A stretch of DNA of 29,648 nt from Comamonadaceae bacterium UBA4962 (lineage in GTDB: Bacteria > Pseudomonadota > Gammaproteobacteria > Burkholderiales > Burkholderiaceae_C), in NCBI GenBank assembly GCA_002397315.1, contig DHAE01000008.1, forward strand, positions 1 through 29,648, given 5' to 3'. The notes under the pieces were generated by a model, which made no database searches, was not told the DNA's origin, and saw only the letters and a program-made list of their open reading frames with translations. The translations under genes and the position numbers were made by a program. Shown in pieces: positions 17,204 through 24,695 of the stretch. Every line of letters begins with the position of its first letter. Positions within the stretch are counted from its first letter, which is position 1.

Positions 17204-17953
17204 ATGAACGTGAGAGAGAAAGTCCGGCTCGACCGCTCGCGCCATGCTGCGCCGCAGGTATTCGAGAAGCTGCGCGAGGCCATCGTGGACCTGGAGCTGG
17301 CGCCCGGCACCGTTCTGGCGCGCGCCGACCTGGCCGAGCGGTTCGGCATCAGCCAGACCCCCGTCCGGGATGCGCTGCTGCGCCTGGGCGAAGAAGGGCT
17401 GGTGGACATCTTTCCGCAGCATGCGACGGTCGTGAGCCGTATCGACGTGGCGGCCGCCCGGCAGGCGCACTACCTTCGGCGGTCCATCGAGCTGGAGGTG
17501 GTGCGCACCCTGGCCCTGGATCCGTCCGCGCCCATGCTCGCTCGGCTGCGCGGGCAGGTGGAGACCATGGCGGTGCTGGCCGCCGCCACCGGCGCGGAGA
17601 CCTACCGGGGGTTCGTCGAGGCCGACCAGGAATTCCACCGGCAGATGTACGAAGCAGCAGGCGTGGCAGGCCTGTGGGATCTGGTACGCCACCGCTCGGG
17701 CCACGTGGACCGGCTGCGCCGGCTGCACCTGCCGAGCGAGGGCAAGATGCACGCCGTGCTGGCCGACCACCGGCGCATCGTGGAGGCGATCGCGGCGGGG
17801 GATGTTCCGGCCGCCCAGGATGCGCTGCGCACCCATCTCTCTGGCACGCTCAGCCAGGTGGAGGAGATCTGCGCCCGCTATCCCGATTTCGTGGAGCCTG
17901 AGCCGCCGGCGGTGCCTGAGCGGCATCGCCTTTCTGGCGCCGGGCGCTCATAA
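17204..17953 (+). CDS. GntR-family transcriptional regulator, FCD subfamily
   Basis: This 249-aa regulator has a GntR winged helix (about 15-80: VFEKLREAIVDLELAPGTVL, then LAERFGISQTPVRDALLRLGEEGLV) and an FCD domain (about 88-220) with the metal-ligand pattern EADQEFHRQMYEA, VLADHRRIVEAI and LRTHLSG. It is divergent from the dehydratase-RraA-Bug operon and is the obvious candidate to bind the palindrome at 17153-17170, with an aldonate or keto-acid as effector (inferred). ATG 17204 is used; a GTG at 17177 would extend it by nine residues but overlaps the -10-like element. No clear Shine-Dalgarno is seen. Confidence 0.93.
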   Translation: MNVREKVRLDRSRHAAPQVFEKLREAIVDLELAPGTVLARADLAERFGISQTPVRDALLRLGEEGLVDIFPQHATVVSRIDVAAARQAHYLRRSIELEVVRTLALDPSAPMLARLRGQVETMAVLAAATGAETYRGFVEADQEFHRQMYEAAGVAGLWDLVRHRSGHVDRLRRLHLPSEGKMHAVLADHRRIVEAIAAGDVPAAQDALRTHLSGTLSQVEEICARYPDFVEPEPPAVPERHRLSGAGRS

Positions 17954-17990
17954 TCCGCCCGACACCCTCCCTTCCCTGCAGGAGCTTCCC

Positions 17991-18293
17991 ATGTCCTCCA
18001 TCTCCTCCATCGCTTCCTCCGGCCTGCGCGCCGCGCAGCTGCAGCTGGACACGTCGGCGCACAACGTCGCCAACGTGAACACGGAGGGTTTCCGCCGCCA
18101 GACGGTGGAGCAGGCCGCGGTGCCGGACCAGGGCGGGGTGGAGGCGCGCGTCGGCCGGGCCCCGGCGGAAGGCGCTTCGCTGGAGGAGGACGTGGTGGGG
18201 CAGATGTCCGCGACCTATGCCTTCTCGGCCAATCTGCAGGCGGTCAAGACCGAGGACCGCATGCTCGGGTCGCTGCTCGATACCCGCGCCTGA
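17991..18293 (+). CDS. Small flagellar basal-body-rod-like protein
   Basis: A 100-aa protein whose N-terminal part matches the rod/hook N-terminal motif: IASSGLRAAQLQLDTSAHNVANVNTEGFRR (read in two overlapping pieces), followed by about 40 less conserved residues and a C-terminal ATYAFSANLQAVKTEDRMLGSLLD, like the C-terminal helix of FlgC/FlgG. The two helices that form the coiled coil of rod proteins are present, but the middle domain is nearly absent. AGGAG seven bases before the ATG supports the start. No other flagellar gene is nearby. It could be a stand-alone rod-like paralogue; whether it enters the basal body is unknown. Confidence 0.82.
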   Translation: MSSISSIASSGLRAAQLQLDTSAHNVANVNTEGFRRQTVEQAAVPDQGGVEARVGRAPAEGASLEEDVVGQMSATYAFSANLQAVKTEDRMLGSLLDTRA

Positions 18294-18312
18294 CCGATCC
18301 TGCGGTGGGGCC

Positions 18313-18453
18313 TCAGTGCCCCTCGGCGAGGCCGGCGAGGCGCTCGACCAGCCAGCGGGCGAAGGGTGCCGGCCGGATCTGCGGGGCCGTGGCGGTGGTG
18401 GTTCGAGCGTGGTGCGGATGCACCGATGCGCTGCAAGGCACGACGGGGTGCAT
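18313..18453 (-). CDS. Short ORF (46 aa) immediately after the DUF2061 gene; possible small gene or remnant
   Basis: I translated this by hand. It begins three bases after the DUF2061 stop and reads 46 residues, ending in FARWLVERLAGLAEGH. The second half has the GC-rich third positions of real genes and an amphipathic helix; the first half (His/Thr-rich) does not. It may be a remnant of a larger gene's C-terminus, or not coding at all. No family is recognised. Confidence 0.25.
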   Translation of the reverse strand: MHPVVPCSASVHPHHARTTTATAPQIRPAPFARWLVERLAGLAEGH

Positions 18454-18456
18454 GGC

Positions 18457-18732
18457 TCAGGCGCCCGCCGCGGCCGGCTGCCGGGTGGTGTCCACGGCGG
18501 TGCCCGCAGCCGCCGCGCGGCGCACGCTGGCGCGCTGCCAGGCCTTCTCGTGGAAGAAGAACGCCACGGCCTGCACCGTGGGTTCCAGCAGGCTCAGCGT
18601 GAGCGAGGCGATCAGGTTGCCGGTGACCGCATAGGCCACCAGGGCCGCCACGCAGATGTGGATGAGGTAGTAGCTGCCCGTCTTCATGAGCGTGGGCAGG
18701 TTCTGGCGGGTGGCGTGGCGGATGCGGTCCAT
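18457..18732 (-). CDS. DUF2061 small membrane protein
   Basis: A 91-aa protein with two hydrophobic helices: TGSYYLIHICVAALVAYAV and LIASLTLSLLEPTVQAVAFF, ending FFHEKAWQR. This pattern (a Lys-Thr start, His in the first helix, LEP in the second, the HEKAW end) is that of the DUF2061 family of inner-membrane proteins of unknown function. The C-terminal 25 residues are Ala/Arg-rich and variable. The start ATG at 18732 has a weak GAGAG upstream. It is divergent from the SPFH gene across a gap with a strong hairpin. Confidence 0.87.
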   Translation of the reverse strand: MDRIRHATRQNLPTLMKTGSYYLIHICVAALVAYAVTGNLIASLTLSLLEPTVQAVAFFFHEKAWQRASVRRAAAAGTAVDTTRQPAAAGA

Positions 18733-18782
18733 GGCGGCTCTCTTTCTTTCCTGGCTTCTCTGTCGGTCCGGCGGTGTTCGCT

Positions 18783-18815
18783 GGAGATGTGTGAATGCTA
18801 GGCATTCGCATCTCC
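18783..18815. promoter_or_regulatory. Strong inverted repeat between DUF2061 and SPFH genes
   Basis: GGAGATG (18783-18789) pairs with CATCTCC (18809-18815), and GAATGC (18793-18798) with GCATTC (18802-18807) around TAG, giving 13 paired bases with a small asymmetric bulge (TGT against G). It lies in the 216-base divergent gap. A TATGAT -10-like box occurs at 18869-18874 on the plus strand. It could be a shared operator or, if transcribed, a hairpin. Confidence 0.5.
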
Positions 18816-18948
18816 GGGCGCCAATTGATCCTCTCGAAGCCGGCGATAGCGCCGCGGCCGGGCGCCGCTATGATCGGCCACGCGCGGACGGGATCGCCGC
18901 CGCTTCCTTGCCTTTCCTTTCCTCTCTTCACCCCAGCCGGAGCACCGC

Positions 18949-20016
18949 ATGGCCCTCATGGACTTCATCAAGAAGCAGTTCATCGACATCATCCAGTGGA
19001 CGGAAGACGACGACGGAACGCTGGCGTGGCGCTTCCCGATGCGCGATCTGGAAATCCAGAACGGCGGCACGCTGGTGGTGCGCGAGTCGCAGATGGCGGT
19101 GTTCGTCAACGAGGGCAAGGTGGCCGACGTGTTCGGCCCCGGCACCTACAAGCTGACCACGCAGACGCTGCCGGTGCTCACCTACCTGCGCAACTGGGAC
19201 AAGCTGTTCGAGTCCCCGTTCAAGAGCGACGTGTACTTCTTCAGCACGCGCCAGCAGGTGGACCAGAAGTGGGGCACGCCGCAGCCGATCACGATCCGCG
19301 ACAAGGATTTCGGGGCGGTGCGCCTGCGCGCCTTCGGCAACTACGCGTACCGCGTGGCCGATCCGAAGCTGTTCCACACCGAGATTTCGGGCACGCGAGC
19401 GGCCTACACGGTGGGCGAGCTCGACGGGCAACTGCGCGGCCTCGTGCTGCAGAACATCAGCAACGCGATCGCCTCCAGCGGCCTGCCGTTCCTCGACCTC
19501 GCGGCCAACCAGATCATGTTCGCCGACGCGCTCGCGAAGGAGTTGCAGCCCGCGTTCGCGAAGATCGGCCTGCAGTTGGAGGCGATGACGGTGCAGAACC
19601 TGTCGCTGCCCGAGGAGCTGCAGAAGATCCTCGACCAGAAGATCGGCATGGGCATGGTCGGCAACGACATGGGCAGGTTCATGCAGTACCAGACGGCCCA
19701 GTCGATCCCGAAGTTCGCGGAAGGCGCGGGCAACGGGGGCGGCGGCATCGCGGGCGACGCGATGGGCCTGGGCGCGGGCGTGGCGCTCGGCCAGGTGCTG
19801 GCGCAGAACCTGCAGCAGGGGCTGCAGGGCGGCGCGCCGGCTTCGGCCGGCAGCGGCGCGGCGCCGGCGGCACCGGCCTCCGCGCCCGTGGCGGGCGTGC
19901 GGCCCGAGGACGTGATGGCCACGCTGGAAAAGCTGGGCGATCTCAAGGCCAAGGGCATCCTCACGCAGGAAGAGTTCGACGCCAAGAAGGTGGAGCTGCT
20001 CAAGAAGCTGGTCTGA
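18949..20016 (+). CDS. SPFH (band 7)-domain protein with C-terminal SHOCT domain
   Basis: A 355-aa protein of the type often labelled virion core protein or YdjI-like. After an N-terminal helix (MALMDFIKKQFIDIIQW) comes an SPFH/band-7 domain (about 25-240: LVVRESQMAVFVNEGKVADV, FGPGTYKLTTQTLPVL, VRLRAFGNYAYRVADP), a Gly/Ala-rich linker (about 245-318) and a SHOCT motif at the end (LEKLGDLKAKGILTQEEFDA). SPFH proteins assemble on membranes as scaffolds; SHOCT marks oligomerising tails. GGAG precedes the ATG. It is the first gene of a set with DUF4178 and DUF350 proteins, an association I recall from other bacteria. Its precise function is unknown. Confidence 0.92.
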   Translation: MALMDFIKKQFIDIIQWTEDDDGTLAWRFPMRDLEIQNGGTLVVRESQMAVFVNEGKVADVFGPGTYKLTTQTLPVLTYLRNWDKLFESPFKSDVYFFSTRQQVDQKWGTPQPITIRDKDFGAVRLRAFGNYAYRVADPKLFHTEISGTRAAYTVGELDGQLRGLVLQNISNAIASSGLPFLDLAANQIMFADALAKELQPAFAKIGLQLEAMTVQNLSLPEELQKILDQKIGMGMVGNDMGRFMQYQTAQSIPKFAEGAGNGGGGIAGDAMGLGAGVALGQVLAQNLQQGLQGGAPASAGSGAAPAAPASAPVAGVRPEDVMATLEKLGDLKAKGILTQEEFDAKKVELLKKLV

Positions 20017-20084
20017 GCGGGCGAGTCCCGACGCGCCGCGGTCGATGGGGGGCGAGGCCTCCCACCGCTGCGGCGTCCACATGC

Positions 20085-20108
20085 CCTGCCGGCGCGGATG
20101 CCGGCAGG
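20085..20108 (+). other. Perfect 9-bp hairpin between SPFH and DUF4178 genes
   Basis: CCTGCCGGC (20085-20093) and GCCGGCAGG (20100-20108) are exact inverted copies around GCGGAT. Its right arm overlaps an AGGAGG (20106-20111), which is too far (20 bases) from the assigned DUF4178 ATG to be a normal ribosome site. It could limit read-through from the SPFH gene or tune translation of the next gene. No T-run follows. Confidence 0.45.
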
Positions 20109-20131
20109 AGGCCGACAACACCGATTCCCAC

Positions 20132-21655
20132 ATGGCCGACCCCCAACTCCAGCGCCACTACCGCGCACCGTGCCCGGGCTGCGGCGCGCCGGTCGAATTC
20201 CGCAGCGCGCAGTCCACGCACGCCGTCTGTCCCTACTGCCAGAGCACCGTGGTGCGCAGCGGAGAGGTGCTGTCGCGCGTGGGCAAGATGGCCGAGGTGT
20301 TCGACGACCACAGCCCGCTGCAGCTCATGGCGAGCGGGCGCGCGGTGCTGGACGGGCGCGAGCAGCCGTTCACGCTGATCGGGCGGCTGCAATACAAGGC
20401 CGACACGGGCACGTGGACCGAGTGGAACGCGATCCTGGAGGACGGCACCACCGCCACGCTGGGCGAGGACAACGGCGGCTACGTGTTCACGCGGCCCACC
20501 GAGCCGGGGCGCGACTTGCCGGCGCCGGAGCGTTTCCGCGTGGGGGCCGCCACGGCGATCAACGGCACGCCCTACAGCGTGGCGGCGAACGTGCAGGCGC
20601 ACCTGCTGTCGGCGCAGGGGGAGCTGCCCAAGCTGCCGCCGCTGGGCCAGCCGTTTCCCGTGGTGGAGCTGCGCAGCGAGCAGGGCGAAGTGCTGTCGAT
20701 CGACTATTCGCAGTCGCCCCCGCGCGTGGAGCGCGGCCGCGCGGTGCGGCTGGAAGACCTGCGCATGCAGGGCCTGCGCGAGGAGTCGGTCAAGGAAGAG
20801 AAGGCGCGCCAGTTCAGCTGCCCGCACTGCGGCGCGCCGGTGCAGGTGGCGTTCGATACCACCAAGAGCCTGACCTGCCCCTCGTGCGCGAGCCTGATCG
20901 ACATCTCGGGCGGCATCGGCGGCGAGCTGCGCCACGCGGTGCAGGACGAGCCGGTGCAGCCGCTGATCCCGCTGGGCTCCACCGGCCGGCTCGAAGGCGT
21001 GGACTGGCAGGTGGTGGGCTTCCAGCACCGCATGGGGCAGGAGCCGGACGACGACGAGACCTTCGGCTGGGACGAATACCTGCTCTACCACCGCCAGCGC
21101 GGCTTCGCCTTCCTCGTGGACGCCTCCGACGGCTGGAGCCTGGTGCGGCCGGCCACGGGTGCGCCCAAGCTGTCCGCCAACGGCCAGAGCGCCACCTACC
21201 TGCAGAGCACCTACCGGCTGGATTACCAGTACCGTGCCGAGACCACGTACGCGCTGGGCGAGTTCTACTGGCCCGTGGCGCGCGGGCAGGTCACGCAGAA
21301 CCGGGACTTCAGCAGCACGGGCGGCAAGGGGCGGCTGTCGATGGAGCAGACGCCGCGCGAGATCACCTGGTCGGTCGGCAGCCTGGTGGACAGCGCCCTG
21401 GTGGCCCAGGCATTCAAGCTCGAGGGCCGCAAGGATCTCTTCAAGCGCGACGACGCGGCGCCGCTGGCGAGCGCGGGCAGCGTGGGCTGCGGCACCGTGG
21501 TGCTCGTCGCGCTGGTGCTGATCGTGCTCCTGCTGCTGTTCTCGCGGGGCTGCAACTCGTCGTGCGATCCCGAGCGCGAGAACTGCACCTCGTCGAGCTA
21601 CCGCTCCTCGGGCGGCTCCTTCGGGGGCTGGTCCAGCGGCGGCGGGCACAAGTAG
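20132..21655 (+). CDS. DUF4178 protein with two zinc ribbons and a C-terminal membrane anchor
   Basis: A 507-aa protein. Zinc ribbon 1 is C14-x2-C17 and C33-x2-C36; zinc ribbon 2 is C230-x2-C233 and C249-x2-C252. Each is followed by a DUF4178-like domain: the first around FTLIGRLQYKADTGTWTEW and EDNGGYVFT, the second around VDWQVVGFQHRMG and WDEYLLYHRQRGFAFL. A single hydrophobic helix (about 452-472) is followed by a short Cys-containing, Ser/Gly-rich tail ending SSGGGHK. The protein is therefore likely anchored with a large cytoplasmic part. The frame is open to 20045, but ATG 20132 begins the conserved region. It follows the SPFH gene on the same strand and precedes DUF350. Function is unknown; the family recurs beside spermidine-synthase-like and DUF350 genes, as it does here. 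Confidence 0.9.
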   Translation: MADPQLQRHYRAPCPGCGAPVEFRSAQSTHAVCPYCQSTVVRSGEVLSRVGKMAEVFDDHSPLQLMASGRAVLDGREQPFTLIGRLQYKADTGTWTEWNAILEDGTTATLGEDNGGYVFTRPTEPGRDLPAPERFRVGAATAINGTPYSVAANVQAHLLSAQGELPKLPPLGQPFPVVELRSEQGEVLSIDYSQSPPRVERGRAVRLEDLRMQGLREESVKEEKARQFSCPHCGAPVQVAFDTTKSLTCPSCASLIDISGGIGGELRHAVQDEPVQPLIPLGSTGRLEGVDWQVVGFQHRMGQEPDDDETFGWDEYLLYHRQRGFAFLVDASDGWSLVRPATGAPKLSANGQSATYLQSTYRLDYQYRAETTYALGEFYWPVARGQVTQNRDFSSTGGKGRLSMEQTPREITWSVGSLVDSALVAQAFKLEGRKDLFKRDDAAPLASAGSVGCGTVVLVALVLIVLLLLFSRGCNSSCDPERENCTSSSYRSSGGSFGGWSSGGGHK

Positions 21656-21703
21656 CGCGGCCCGGCCGGCAATTTTTCTCTTCGTTCAATGAAGGAGTTC
21701 ACC

Positions 21704-21928
21704 ATGACCCTCGACTGGCTGCACCCCGCCGCGTTCTTCGGCTCCATCCTGTTCGCGCTGATCGGCGTGCTGGTGTTCTGGATCAGCTTCATCGTCATCG
21801 ACAAGCTCACGCCCTACGACCTCTGGGCCGAGATCGTCGAGAAGCAGAACAAGGCCCTGGCGATGGTGGTGGCCGCGATGTGCCTGGGCATCAGCATCAT
21901 CGTGGCGGCGGCGATCCACGGGGGGTGA
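21704..21928 (+). CDS. DUF350 (YjfL-like) small membrane protein
   Basis: A 74-aa protein with two membrane helices (AAFFGSILFALIGVLVFWISF and ALAMVVAAMCLGISIIVAAAI, given in part) and the family's charged loop VIDKLTPYDLWAEIVEKQNKA between them. The NKALA segment opening the second helix is typical of DUF350. ATG 21704 is chosen because AAGGAG (21692-21697) lies six bases upstream; the in-frame ATG at 21689 would put that site inside the gene. It is the third gene of the SPFH-DUF4178-DUF350 run and converges with the panE-like gene 13 bases later. Function is unknown. Confidence 0.9.
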   Translation: MTLDWLHPAAFFGSILFALIGVLVFWISFIVIDKLTPYDLWAEIVEKQNKALAMVVAAMCLGISIIVAAAIHGG

Positions 21929-21941
21929 GGCACGGGCCCGG

Positions 21942-22934
21942 TCAAACGCCCAGCGCATCGCGCATCTGCGCCCCCGTGAGCCGCCGGCGCGGGCCCGCCA
22001 GCAGCGCGCACATGCGTTCGTTGCAGGGCGCGGGCACGCCGTGCTCCGCGGCCAGGCGCACGACGGCGCCGCAGAGGTCGTCGATCTCGGTGGGCCGGCC
22101 GGCCTCCAGGTCGTCCCACATCGAGGAGCGCGCGGCCGGATCGATGCGCAGCATGCGGCGCGCGAGCCGGGTGAAGAGCGCATCGGGCAGCCGCAGCACG
22201 TGCGGCAAGAGCGCAGGCGGCAGGGGCGCGACTTTCGCGGGGCGGATGCCGGCACGCCCCATCGCACGCAGCGCCTCGGCCTGCAGCGCGGCGAGCACGG
22301 TCCGGAAATCGCGGCATCGCAGTTCGTCGCGCAGCGGCAGGTCCGACAGCGCATTCACCGGGTTGTTGAGGTTCAGCAGCAGCTTGCCCCACTGCACGGG
22401 CCGGATGTCGTCCACGGCCAGCGCATCGAGGCCCGCGGCGGAGAAGGCATCGGCCAGCGTGGCGGCGGCCGGATCGCGCTGCAGGTGGATGCGGCCCGTG
22501 GTCGCGCGGTGCACGTGCGTGCCGCGCAGCACCACGTTGTAGGGCACCATGGCCCCGATGGGGCGCAGGGCCGGGGCATGGGCCGCGATGCGTGCCGCGT
22601 TCTCCACGCCGTTCTGCAGCGAGACCACCGGCAGGCCCGCGGGGCAGGCGGCGGCCAGTTCCCGCGCGGCCTGCACCGTGCCGCCACCCTTCACGCACAG
22701 CAACACGACGGTGCCCGCCGCGAAGGCCAGGGCACCGGGCGTCTCCGCCAGACGCAACCGGCCCGGGGGCAGGTGCGCATCGAACCCGTCCAGGTCGCTC
22801 ACGCGCAGGCCGTCGCGGGCCAGGGCTTCCAGGATGCGCGGGCGCCCGACCAGCGACACGTCCTGCCCGGCGGCGGCCAGGCGCCCGCCCACGTAGAGGC
22901 CGATCGCTCCGGCGCCCATGACGATGAATGGCAT
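21942..22934 (-). CDS. 2-Dehydropantoate 2-reductase family protein (PanE/ApbA-like)
   Basis: A 330-aa NADP-dependent reductase-like protein. The N-terminus MPFIVMGAGAIGLYVGGRLA carries the GxGxxG nucleotide loop (7-12), followed by VSLVGRPRILEAL and the conserved VLLCVKGGGT and SLQNGVENAA, in which K and N belong to the ketopantoate site. The C-terminal domain has WGKLLLNLNNPVNALSDLPL, then SSMWDDLEAGRPTEIDDLCG, the family's second signature. It may be PanE in pantothenate synthesis or a paralogue acting on another 2-oxo acid. GGAGGA five bases before the ATG at 22934 fixes the start; the upstream open frame to 23132 is not coding. It interrupts, on the opposite strand, an otherwise co-oriented gene set. 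Confidence 0.92.
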   Translation of the reverse strand: MPFIVMGAGAIGLYVGGRLAAAGQDVSLVGRPRILEALARDGLRVSDLDGFDAHLPPGRLRLAETPGALAFAAGTVVLLCVKGGGTVQAARELAAACPAGLPVVSLQNGVENAARIAAHAPALRPIGAMVPYNVVLRGTHVHRATTGRIHLQRDPAAATLADAFSAAGLDALAVDDIRPVQWGKLLLNLNNPVNALSDLPLRDELRCRDFRTVLAALQAEALRAMGRAGIRPAKVAPLPPALLPHVLRLPDALFTRLARRMLRIDPAARSSMWDDLEAGRPTEIDDLCGAVVRLAAEHGVPAPCNERMCALLAGPRRRLTGAQMRDALGV

Positions 22935-23092
22935 GCGGTTCCTCCGATGCGCCTGCGGCAAAGGCTTTTCCGTCCAGGCTCGCGGCATTGTGGCGCCCCG
23001 CGGCCGGGCGCCCATCCCGGCGGCTGCGCATTCCGCGTACCGCGCTGCCCGGCTCGCGGGAAAGCGCAGATCGATCCCGCAAAATAGCGGGC

Positions 23093-24652
23093 TTGACCGC
23101 CACCCCTGCTTCTCCGCCCTCGGCCACCGCACCCCGGCCCCTCGACGTCGCCCTGCTCGCCAGCGTGTTCGTGGTGGCCGCCTGCGGGCTGCTCTACGAA
23201 CTCGCCGCGGGCGCGCTCGCCTCGTACGTGCTGGGCGATTCGGTGCTGCAGTTCTCCACCGTCATCGGCACCTACCTGTTCGCGATGGGGATGGGCTCGT
23301 GGCTGTCGCGGTATTTCGATCGCCAGTTGCCCGCGCATTTCCTGCGCATCGAGCTGCTGGTGGCCATCGTGGGCGGGTCGCTGCCCGCGCTGCTGTTCCT
23401 CGCGAACGCCTACGTGCCGGGCGCGTTCCGGCTGCTGCTCTACGGGATGGTGCTGCTGGTCGGCATGCTGGTGGGGCTGGAGATTCCGCTGGTGATGCGC
23501 ATCCTCAAGCGTAACGTGGCGCTCAAGGACCTGGTGTCGCAGGTGCTCACCTTCGACTACCTGGGCGCGCTGGCGGTGTCGCTCGCGTTCCCGCTGCTGC
23601 TGGTGCCGCACCTGGGGCTGGTGCGCACGGGGCTGCTGTTCGGCATCTTCAACGCGGCGGTGGCGGTCTGGGCGCTGTGGCTGTTCCGGCACGAGCTGCG
23701 GCGCTTCCGGGCGCATGCGCTGGCGTGCGCGGCCGTGCTCGGGGCGCTGCTGGCGGGCTTCGCGGGGGCCGAGCACATCACGCGGTTCGCGGAAGACCAT
23801 TTCTACCAGGACCGCATCGTCATCGCCAGTGCCTCGCCCTACCAGCGCATCGTGGTCACGCACGGCCGCTCGGGCTACCGGCTGTTCCTGAACGGCAACC
23901 TGCAGTTCGCCGAGCGCGACGAGTACCGCTACCACGAGGCCCTGGTGCATCCGGCGATGTCCGCCCACGGAGCGCCGAAGCGCGTGGCGGTGCTCGGCGG
24001 CGGCGACGGCATGGCGGTGCGCGAGATCCTGAAGTACCCCTCGGTCGAATCGGTCACGCTGGTGGAACTGGATCCGGCCATGACGCAGCTCTTCCGCACC
24101 GATCCGGCCCTGGTGCGGCTCAACGCCGGTGCCCTCAACGACCCGCGGGTGCGCATCGTCAACACCGATGCGTTCCAGTGGCTGCAGGAGGGGCGCGGAG
24201 TGGATGCCACTTTCGACGTGATCGTGGTGGACTTTCCCGATCCGACGAACTTCGCGATCGGCAAGCTCTACACGAACAGCTTCTATGCCCTGCTGGAGCA
24301 GCGCCTCGCGGCGAGCGGGTATGCGGTGGTGCAGACCACGTCGCCGCTCGTGGCGCGCCAGAGTTTCTGGACGGTGGTGCAGACGATCGAATCGACGGGC
24401 CTTGCCGCCGCGCCCTACCACGTGCACGTGCCGAGCTTCGGCGAATGGGGCTTCGTCGTCGCCAGCCGGCGGCCGTGGCGCCTGCCGGAGCGGCTGCCCG
24501 AGGGCCTGCGCTTTCTCTCGCCGGCCACGCTGCCGCTGCTCTTCGACTTCCCGCTCGACATGGCCCGCGTGCCGGCCGAGGTGAACCGCCTGTCGAACCA
24601 GGTGCTGGTGCACACCTACGAGCAGGAGTGGGGCCGGGTGGCGGCACATTGA
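23093..24652 (+). CDS. Membrane-bound polyamine aminopropyltransferase-like protein (spermidine synthase fold)
   Basis: About 519 aa. The N-terminal half has several membrane helices (LDVALLASVFVVAACGLLYE, then FAMGMGSWLSRYF and LLVGMLVGLEIPLVMRIL); the C-terminal half (from about 225) is a spermidine-synthase-like methyltransferase fold: LFLNGNLQFAERDEYRYHEA, VAVLGGGDGMAVREILKYP (GGGDG at 302-306), VTLVELDPAM, VNTDAFQWL and VIVVDFPDPT (D380, D383). Soluble spermidine synthases use these positions for decarboxylated SAM and the amine. No ATG lies close to the first helix; TTG 23093 is the best start, while ATG 22928 would overlap the panE-like start and add a non-conserved Arg/Pro-rich tail. 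It is followed 43 bases later by the FAD enzyme. The real acceptor is unknown. Confidence 0.88.
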   Translation: MTATPASPPSATAPRPLDVALLASVFVVAACGLLYELAAGALASYVLGDSVLQFSTVIGTYLFAMGMGSWLSRYFDRQLPAHFLRIELLVAIVGGSLPALLFLANAYVPGAFRLLLYGMVLLVGMLVGLEIPLVMRILKRNVALKDLVSQVLTFDYLGALAVSLAFPLLLVPHLGLVRTGLLFGIFNAAVAVWALWLFRHELRRFRAHALACAAVLGALLAGFAGAEHITRFAEDHFYQDRIVIASASPYQRIVVTHGRSGYRLFLNGNLQFAERDEYRYHEALVHPAMSAHGAPKRVAVLGGGDGMAVREILKYPSVESVTLVELDPAMTQLFRTDPALVRLNAGALNDPRVRIVNTDAFQWLQEGRGVDATFDVIVVDFPDPTNFAIGKLYTNSFYALLEQRLAASGYAVVQTTSPLVARQSFWTVVQTIESTGLAAAPYHVHVPSFGEWGFVVASRRPWRLPERLPEGLRFLSPATLPLLFDFPLDMARVPAEVNRLSNQVLVHTYEQEWGRVAAH

Positions 24653-24695
24653 GGCCATGCCCGGCCTGACATGGCCGTGGCGTAGAGTACGCCGC

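Noticed and set aside
20098..22542. Plus-strand 814-codon frame across DUF4178 and DUF350
   Set aside because: It is a +1/+2 frame shadow, Arg/Ala/Gly-rich with no domain, continuing into the opposite-strand panE-like gene.
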